Source of the DNA: Lachnospiraceae bacterium UBA7076
Lineage (GTDB): Bacteria; Bacillota; Clostridia; Lachnospirales; Lachnospiraceae
Reading direction: 5' to 3'
Assembly (NCBI GenBank): GCA_002493625.1
Contig: DKZK01000005.1
Coordinates: 69,293-87,112, forward strand
DNA: 17,820 nucleotides
Part shown: positions 14,021 through 17,820 of the stretch, piece after piece
How positions within the stretch are numbered: the first letter of the stretch is position 1
Layout: each line of letters opens with the position of its first letter
The notes under the pieces: model-generated
Database searches by the model: none
What the model was told of the DNA's origin: nothing
The model's input: only the letters and a program-made list of their open reading frames with translations
Made by a program: the position numbers and the translations under genes

Positions 14021-14668
14021 CTAACTGTAATAGTTAAGCTTCTTCTCGCATTTCCGCATAACAAACGCAACAAGCAGATTGAACACATAATAGAATACGG
14101 CGGCTACCACAAACGGAACAAAGGTTGTATCCTTTGCGGCAATCTGCTTTGCAATGGTAAACATTTCCATATATGAAATAGAAAATGCCAGAGAAGTATC
14201 CTTAACTAAGGTGATAATCTCATTGGTAACGGACGGCAAAATGATTTTTATAACCTGCGGCAAAATGATTTTTATAAATGTCTGAACCTTGCTGTAGCCC
14301 AGTATCTGGGCTGCCTCATACTGCCCTTTTGGAACGGCCTCGATGCCCGAACGGTAAATTTCCGCAAAATAAGCGGCGTAGTTTATGGAGAACCCGACTA
14401 TAATTGCAGGAAAGCGCCAGTTGCCGATGGACCATCCAAACAGATAGTATGGGAAAAAATAAACTACAAGCAGCTGAAGCATAAGGGGCGTGCCGCGAAG
14501 AATGGATATAAGAAAGCTTATAATCCCGCTGAGTATTTTGTTTTTTGACATTCTGCCAAAAGCAACTACGAGTCCAAGCGGCAGGGAAAAGAGCAGGGTG
14601 AGAAAGAAAATCCCCATGCTCTTTATCATACCGTTTGCGAGCTGCTCAAGCATAACTGAAAAACTCAT
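14021..14668 (-). CDS. Polar amino acid ABC transporter, permease protein, 215 aa
   Basis: Inner-membrane permease of the HisMQ/GlnP type with about five helices. The family EAA loop is clear: YEAAQILGYSKVQTFIKIILPQVIKIILPSVTNEI, followed by TLVKDTSLAFSI, which contacts the ATPase. An upstream FLISILRGTPLMLQLLVVYF segment is the other hallmark of this subfamily. A single permease gene suggests a homodimer channel. The start ATG at 14668 follows GGAGC by 8 nt. It lies 60 bp after the binding-protein stop and 10 bp before the ATPase start. Confidence 0.94.
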   Translation of the reverse strand: MSFSVMLEQLANGMIKSMGIFFLTLLFSLPLGLVVAFGRMSKNKILSGIISFLISILRGTPLMLQLLVVYFFPYYLFGWSIGNWRFPAIIVGFSINYAAYFAEIYRSGIEAVPKGQYEAAQILGYSKVQTFIKIILPQVIKIILPSVTNEIITLVKDTSLAFSISYMEMFTIAKQIAAKDTTFVPFVVAAVFYYVFNLLVAFVMRKCEKKLNYYS

Positions 14669-14728
14669 ATGTGTAGCTCCTGAAATTTATAACTATTGTG
14701 CAAATAATCAATCAACAGTGTAATATAT

Positions 14729-15520
14729 TTACTCGAGGCAGGTCATATCCTCTAAGCCGTACTTCTTTGCGAGCTCATCAAACTTACCGTTTGCCTTAAG
14801 CTCCTTGAGAGCTGCGTTTATCTCATCCCTGAGCTCTGTATTTCCAAGCTTAAATCCGATACCGTACTGCTCCGCATTGAGGTGCTCGTCAAGGATAATA
14901 TATCCGCCCCCACGGCTTTCAATCTGGTACTGGGCAACGCCTATATCCATTGCAAGGGCGTCAATTGAGCCTGCTTCCAGTTCTGCAAAGGCTGTGTTGT
15001 AGTCGCCAAACTCCTGAAGCGCGCCAAATGTATCGGCGAGAGCCTTCTGACCCTCCTCCTCGTCCGATAAAACGTCAAGTGCGGCAGAGGCAGCCTGAAC
15101 GCCGACCTTCTTTCCTGCAAGATCCTCAAATTTCGTGATTCCGGCGCTTTCCTTTACAACGATAACCTGACTGTTGTCAACGTAAGGAACAGACCACTCG
15201 TAGTCATCTTCACGGCCATTCATTGTAAAGCCGTTCCAGATACAGTCAATGGAGCCTGAATTAAGCTCGTTATCCTTGCTGTCCCATGCAATCGGCTGCT
15301 TTTTCAGCGTCCAGCCCTTAAGCTTACAAACCTCCTCGGCAAGCTCAAGGTCAAAGCCTGTGTAGTCGCCGTTATCATCCATATATCCATACGGTGGGTA
15401 CTCTGCATCAAAACCGACAGTAAATGTTTTTGCATCATCCTTCTTGCCGCATCCCGTGAAAGCTGTTGCCACAAGACCAAGGACAAGAAGACCGCTTAAA
15501 AGTTTCTTTTTTAATTTCAT
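14729..15520 (-). CDS. Amino acid ABC transporter substrate-binding lipoprotein, 263 aa
   Basis: Extracellular solute-binding protein (SBP family 3), lipid-anchored at the outer face of the membrane. The signal peptide ends in a lipobox with Cys24 (TAFTGC). The mature part begins FTVGFDAEYPPYGYMDDNGDYTGFDLELAEEVCK, the standard family opening, followed by WDSKDNELNSGSIDCIWNGFTMN, VPYVDNSQVIVVK, LAGKKVGVQAASAA and ALAMDIGVAQYQI. Asp in AEYPPYGYMDDNG and in MDIG fit amino-acid-binding sites. Length is normal. It is the first gene of the importer operon. The exact amino acid is not readable; cystine, glutamine, histidine or arginine-type ligands are all possible. The start ATG at 15520 follows AAGGGAG about 10 nt upstream. 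Confidence 0.94.
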   Translation of the reverse strand: MKLKKKLLSGLLVLGLVATAFTGCGKKDDAKTFTVGFDAEYPPYGYMDDNGDYTGFDLELAEEVCKLKGWTLKKQPIAWDSKDNELNSGSIDCIWNGFTMNGREDDYEWSVPYVDNSQVIVVKESAGITKFEDLAGKKVGVQAASAALDVLSDEEEGQKALADTFGALQEFGDYNTAFAELEAGSIDALAMDIGVAQYQIESRGGGYIILDEHLNAEQYGIGFKLGNTELRDEINAALKELKANGKFDELAKKYGLEDMTCLE

Positions 15521-15600
15521 TTGTCTAATCTCCCTTCAGGTATTGAACGTCATTGTAGTAAAGCACTAATGCAATACTAGGGTATAATATCACAAAGACC

Positions 15601-15628
15601 TTGGGATTTCAACGGAAATGATTATAAA
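15601..15628 (+). promoter_or_regulatory. Weak promoter candidate for deoC-punA
   Basis: TTGGGA (15601-15606), a 16-nt spacer and TATAAA (15623-15628). It would give a leader of about 240 nt containing the hairpin and repeats at 15669-15854. Other AT-rich -10-like sequences lie nearby, so the choice is uncertain. Confidence 0.3.
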
Positions 15629-15668
15629 TATATTGCTTTATATAAAATCTCATGTATGGTAAAATAAA

Positions 15669-15854
15669 CGCATAAACGCGAACGCAGTTCCGCGGAACAT
15701 TCGACGGCTGCTTGCAGCCTTGCGAATGTTCAAGGAACTATGTGAGTGTAACGAACACCGAAAAACCGAAGGTTTTGAGGTGGGCGTTTATGCGAGCTCA
15801 GATCTGCGAACGCAAAACAGCGAAGGTTTTGAGGTGAGCGTTTATGCGAACGCA
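15669..15854 (+). repeat. Direct and inverted repeats in the deoC leader
   Basis: Two 29-bp direct repeats starting CGAAGGTTTTGAGGTG lie at 15767-15795 and 15821-15849, with one mismatch and a period of 54 bp. Each contains GCGTTTATGCG (15784-15794 and 15838-15848), a perfect reverse complement of CGCATAAACGC at 15669-15679. GCGAACGCA occurs three times (15678-15686, 15806-15814, 15846-15854). The upstream 11-mer could pair with either downstream copy, giving alternative structures. The deoC frame is open through the region and would encode the repeated peptide EGFEV(G/S)VYA. Confidence 0.75.
15687..15738 (+). promoter_or_regulatory. Long hairpin in the deoC leader
   Basis: Nested stems: GTTCC (15687-15691) with GGAAC (15734-15738); GAACATTCG (15695-15703) with CGAATGTTC (15723-15731); GGCTGC (15706-15711) with GCAGCC (15714-15719) around a TT loop. 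In all 20 base pairs with small internal loops. No U tract follows, so it is not a simple terminator. Confidence 0.7.
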
Positions 15855-15878
15855 AACATGGAAGGAGAATTCTGCATC

Positions 15879-16538
15879 ATGAAGCATATATTATCTCACG
15901 TTGACCACACGCAGCTTAAACCTTATGCAACATGGAATGACATAAAAAAGCTGTGCGATGAGGCAATTGAATATAAAACGGCATCCGTATGTGTGCCGCC
16001 GTGTTATATAAAGCGCATACATGACACATACAGGGATAAGCTTAACATTTGTACCGTAATCGGATTTCCACTCGGCTATTCCGTCACTGAGGCAAAGGTT
16101 GCCGAGGCGGAACAGGCAATCCGTGACGGCGCCTCGGAGCTTGATATGGTAATCAATATTACCGACGTAAAAAATGGCGACTATGAGGCAGTTGAAAATG
16201 AAATAAGGGCGCTCAAGGCGGTTGCAGGGGACAAAATACTCAAGGTCATAATAGAAACCTGTTATCTGACAGAGGAGGAAAAAATTGCTATGTGCCATGC
16301 TGTCACAAATGCAGGCGCAGATTATATAAAAACTTCGACAGGCTTTGGAACGGGCGGAGCGACCATGGAGGATGTTCTGCTGTTTAAGGAAAATATAGGA
16401 GCCGGCGTTAAGATTAAGGCGGCAGGCGGAATCCGGTCAGTGGAGGATATGGAGGCATTTCTTGACGCAGGCTGTGACAGGCTTGGAACAAGCTCGGCGG
16501 TAAGCCTTATAAATGAAAATCAGGCTGCTGACTATTAG
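15879..16538 (+). CDS. deoC: Deoxyribose-phosphate aldolase DeoC, 219 aa
   Basis: Class I aldolase that splits 2-deoxyribose-5-phosphate to acetaldehyde and glyceraldehyde-3-phosphate. The protein is a TIM barrel with HVDHTQLKP at the N-terminus, ASVCVPPCYI, VIGFPLGYSVTEAKVAEAEQAI, ELDMVINI (Asp89), KVIIETCYLT, YIKTSTGFGTGGAT with Schiff-base Lys151, and KIKAAGGIR with Lys180. Length from the chosen ATG (219 aa) is normal. The ribosome binding site GAAGGAG (15861-15867) is somewhat far (about 11 nt). The same frame is open to a TTG at 15720, which would add 53 residues containing a repeated peptide; this part has no family similarity and lies in a repeat-rich leader, so I treat it as untranslated. 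It is followed by punA after 25 bp. Confidence 0.95.
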   Translation: MKHILSHVDHTQLKPYATWNDIKKLCDEAIEYKTASVCVPPCYIKRIHDTYRDKLNICTVIGFPLGYSVTEAKVAEAEQAIRDGASELDMVINITDVKNGDYEAVENEIRALKAVAGDKILKVIIETCYLTEEEKIAMCHAVTNAGADYIKTSTGFGTGGATMEDVLLFKENIGAGVKIKAAGGIRSVEDMEAFLDAGCDRLGTSSAVSLINENQAADY

Positions 16539-16563
16539 CGGATGTGTATAGGAGGGTAATCAT

Positions 16564-17421
16564 ATGAGTGAGGTATACGAAAAACTACAGCGATGTCTTG
16601 CGGCAGTAAAAAATAAGGTGGCATTTGAGCCAAGGGTTGCTCTTATACTTGGTTCCGGTCTTGGGGATTACGCTGACGAGATGGATATAAGGGCAGTAAT
16701 CAATTATTCTGATATAGACGGATTTCCTGTATCGACGGTGGCAGGACACAAGGGAAGGTTTATATTTGGATATGTGAAGGAGGTTCCTGTTGTGGCAATG
16801 CAGGGCAGGGTCCATTATTATGAAGGGTATCCGATGACGGATGTTGTTTTGCCTGTAAGACTGATGGGGCTTATGGGCGCAAAAACGGTTATACTCACAA
16901 ATGCATCGGGCGGTATGAATCCGTCATTTGTTCCGGGGGATTTGATGATGATAACCGACCATATAACAAGCTTTGTTCCAAGCCCTCTTATTGGTGCAAA
17001 CGTAAATGAGCTTGGCACAAGATTTCCGGATATGAGCGAGGTGTACAGCAAAAAGCTCAGGGAGCTGATAAAGCAGGCGGCAAGAAATACGGCTGTTTCC
17101 ATACAGCAGGGAGTGTATTTGCAGACAACGGGACCGAATTATGAGACGCCTGCCGAAATCCGTATGTACAGGTCACTTGGCGGTGATGCGGTTGGAATGA
17201 GTACGGCATGCGAAGGGATGGCGGCAAGGCATATGGGGCTTAATGTATGTGGAATATCATGCATAACGAATATGGCAGCAGGAATTTCACCAAAGCCACT
17301 TAACCATAGTGAGGTGCAGGAGACGGCAGACAAGGCGGCTGCTGACTTTAAAAAGCTTGTGACTGAGCTGATAAGGCTTATGGGTGAGAATGACTATTCC
17401 TGTGAAAGTCTGTACAATTGA
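16564..17421 (+). CDS. punA: Purine-nucleoside phosphorylase (trimeric, PunA type), 285 aa
   Basis: Splits inosine, guanosine and their deoxy forms with phosphate into base and (deoxy)ribose-1-phosphate. Family features: LILGSGLGDYAD (about 28-37, phosphate loop with Ser31), AGHKGRF (His62), MQGRVHYYEGY (His84), ILTNASGGMNPSFVPGDLMMITDHI, GPNYETPAEIRMYRSLGGDAVGMST (Tyr193, Glu198, Met212) and CITNMAAGIS (Asn236, purine-binding). The usual GMSTVPE stretch reads GMSTACE here. Length is close to the family's 270-290 aa. The start ATG at 16564 follows AGGAGGG (16550-16556). It forms an operon with deoC; together, with a phosphopentomutase that is not seen here, they would break down purine deoxynucleosides. 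A strong terminator follows at 17478-17522. Confidence 0.95.
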   Translation: MSEVYEKLQRCLAAVKNKVAFEPRVALILGSGLGDYADEMDIRAVINYSDIDGFPVSTVAGHKGRFIFGYVKEVPVVAMQGRVHYYEGYPMTDVVLPVRLMGLMGAKTVILTNASGGMNPSFVPGDLMMITDHITSFVPSPLIGANVNELGTRFPDMSEVYSKKLRELIKQAARNTAVSIQQGVYLQTTGPNYETPAEIRMYRSLGGDAVGMSTACEGMAARHMGLNVCGISCITNMAAGISPKPLNHSEVQETADKAAADFKKLVTELIRLMGENDYSCESLYN

Positions 17422-17477
17422 GAATAATTATAAATTTATAAGTATGAGTAAAATTTTGTATTTTGCAAACGTCCGTT

Positions 17478-17522
17478 GGAGCTGCCGCAGCAGGACATAG
17501 TCCGGTGCGGTGCTCCTTTTTT
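17478..17522 (+). terminator. Intrinsic terminator of deoC-punA
   Basis: GGAGC (17478-17482) pairs with GCTCC (17512-17516); inside, CCGCA (17485-17489) pairs with TGCGG (17506-17510); the inner GGAC/GTCC stem closes around an ATA loop (17493-17503). It is followed by TTTTTT (17517-17522). This is a strong rho-independent terminator, 57 bp after the punA stop. Confidence 0.85.
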
Positions 17523-17597
17523 GTGTTGCAGGAGTTTTTTAGTAAGCTTTTCACGGAAAACGATTGCAAAAAATCAGCTTTTGGCAAGAAAAAAATG

Positions 17598-17637
17598 AAA
17601 AAACGTGTCGTTCATGCAAAAAACGTGTCGTTCATGC
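17598..17637 (+). repeat. Perfect 20-bp tandem repeat, two copies
   Basis: The unit AAAAAACGTGTCGTTCATGC occurs at 17598-17617 and 17618-17637. The end of the unit, GTTCATGC, recurs at 17711-17718. Twenty is not a multiple of three, so it is unlikely to be a protein repeat. Confidence 0.85.
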
Positions 17638-17638
17638 A

Positions 17639-17700
17639 GAAATTCTTGAACAACCTATATAAAAATACTATGCTTTTTATAGGAAATTTTTAGAATTTTC
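17639..17700 (+). other. 62-nt stem-loop between punA and the next gene
   Basis: GAAATTCT (17639-17646) pairs with AGAATTTTC (17692-17700), and inside CCTATATAAAAA (17654-17665) pairs with TTTTTATAGG (17674-17683) with a 2-nt bulge. It could be a second terminator, an RNA element or remnant DNA. It is AT-rich, so stability is modest. Confidence 0.45.
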
Positions 17701-17707
17701 CATAGGC

Positions 17708-17788
17708 ATGGTTCATGCGGATCCTGCCAAGATGCAAACTGCAATGACGGAGATGCTTGGTTTTGGACATAAGGCAGGCATCGTATAG
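17708..17788 (+). other. Small unassigned ORF, 26 aa, possible gene remnant
   Basis: The reading frame encodes MVHADPAKMQTAMTEMLGFG and six further residues. It has a protein-like composition, but there is no ribosome binding site before the ATG and I recognise no family. The frame is open upstream to 17663 without a start codon. It ends 21 bp before the next gene. It may be a remnant of a lost gene or chance. Confidence 0.2.
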
Positions 17789-17809
17789 TTATAATTAAGG
17801 AGGAAAAAC

Positions 17810-17820
17810 ATGGGACGAGT
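17810..17820 (+). CDS. Start of a CDS cut by the window edge
   Basis: ATG at 17810 follows AAGGAGG (17798-17804) with about 5 nt spacing. Only MGR and part of the next codon are visible, so the product cannot be named. Its position after the deoC-punA terminator suggests an independent unit. Confidence 0.6.

Noticed and set aside
14234..14277. Two identical 20-nt segments with a 24-bp period inside the ABC permease gene
   Set aside because: At protein level they encode the IKIILPQV/IKIILPSV part of the EAA loop, where the family normally repeats an ILP motif. The nucleotide identity is notable but no extra residues are inserted.
17595..17693. Small ORF (MKKRVVHAK...) over the 20-bp tandem repeat
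   Set aside because: The repeat period is not a multiple of three, there is no ribosome binding site and composition is low-complexity.
1..17820. CRISPR array, tRNA/rRNA genes, prophage, toxin-antitoxin or defence system
   Set aside because: Read through both strands: no regularly spaced repeats with spacers, no recognisable cloverleaf, and no integrase, transposase or toxin-like product among the supported genes.

Overview
The window looks like chromosomal DNA of a low-GC, spore-forming Firmicute, most likely of the Lachnospiraceae (Roseburia/Agathobacter/Butyrivibrio type). This rests on A/T-rich intergenic DNA, strong AGGAGG-type ribosome binding sites, clear TTGACA/TATAAT-type promoters, a SpoIIID-like sporulation regulator, and lipoproteins with Gram-positive style lipoboxes. 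The genus is an inference. I see no rRNA, tRNA, CRISPR array, transposase or phage gene.

Layout. 1-460: a palindromic repeat copy and a cold-shock protein gene (minus) with its own promoter, long leader and terminator. 568-2326: spoIIID and a sodium:solute symporter (plus). 2313-6326: four minus-strand genes: a ferredoxin-containing aldo/keto reductase, TspO, an unknown one-TM protein, and a DUF4349-type lipoprotein. 6511-10961: plus-strand accessory genes: GH32 fructosidase, YunG-like protein, a small membrane protein, a YczE-type membrane protein and a leucine-rich-repeat lipoprotein. 11093-13199: trpF, a rhomboid protease and sfsA (plus). 13252-15520: a minus-strand polar amino acid ABC importer (binding lipoprotein, permease, ATPase). 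15601-17421: a nucleoside salvage unit, deoC-punA, behind a highly structured repeat leader. 17422-17809: a noncoding stretch with a terminator, a tandem repeat and hairpins. A truncated CDS begins at 17810.

Functional themes. The window is a mosaic of small housekeeping and envelope units. deoC and punA together turn purine deoxynucleosides into base plus deoxyribose-phosphate, then into acetaldehyde and glyceraldehyde-3-phosphate. The ABC operon imports an amino acid. GH32 degrades sucrose or fructans. Several envelope proteins of unknown role sit between 3683 and 10961.

The most unusual content is noncoding. (1) A dispersed palindromic repeat has copies at 1-52, 4217-4305 and 10985-11060, plus a fragment at 5053-5070; the unknown gene 4301-5029 appears to sit inside one copy, flanked by TCCTTA duplicates. 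(2) A 19-bp inverted repeat ends 2 nt before the tspO start codon. (3) The deoC leader has a long hairpin and two 29-bp direct repeats, either of which could pair with one upstream 11-mer. (4) A palindrome overlaps the -35 box of the symporter gene. None of these could be searched against other genomes here.
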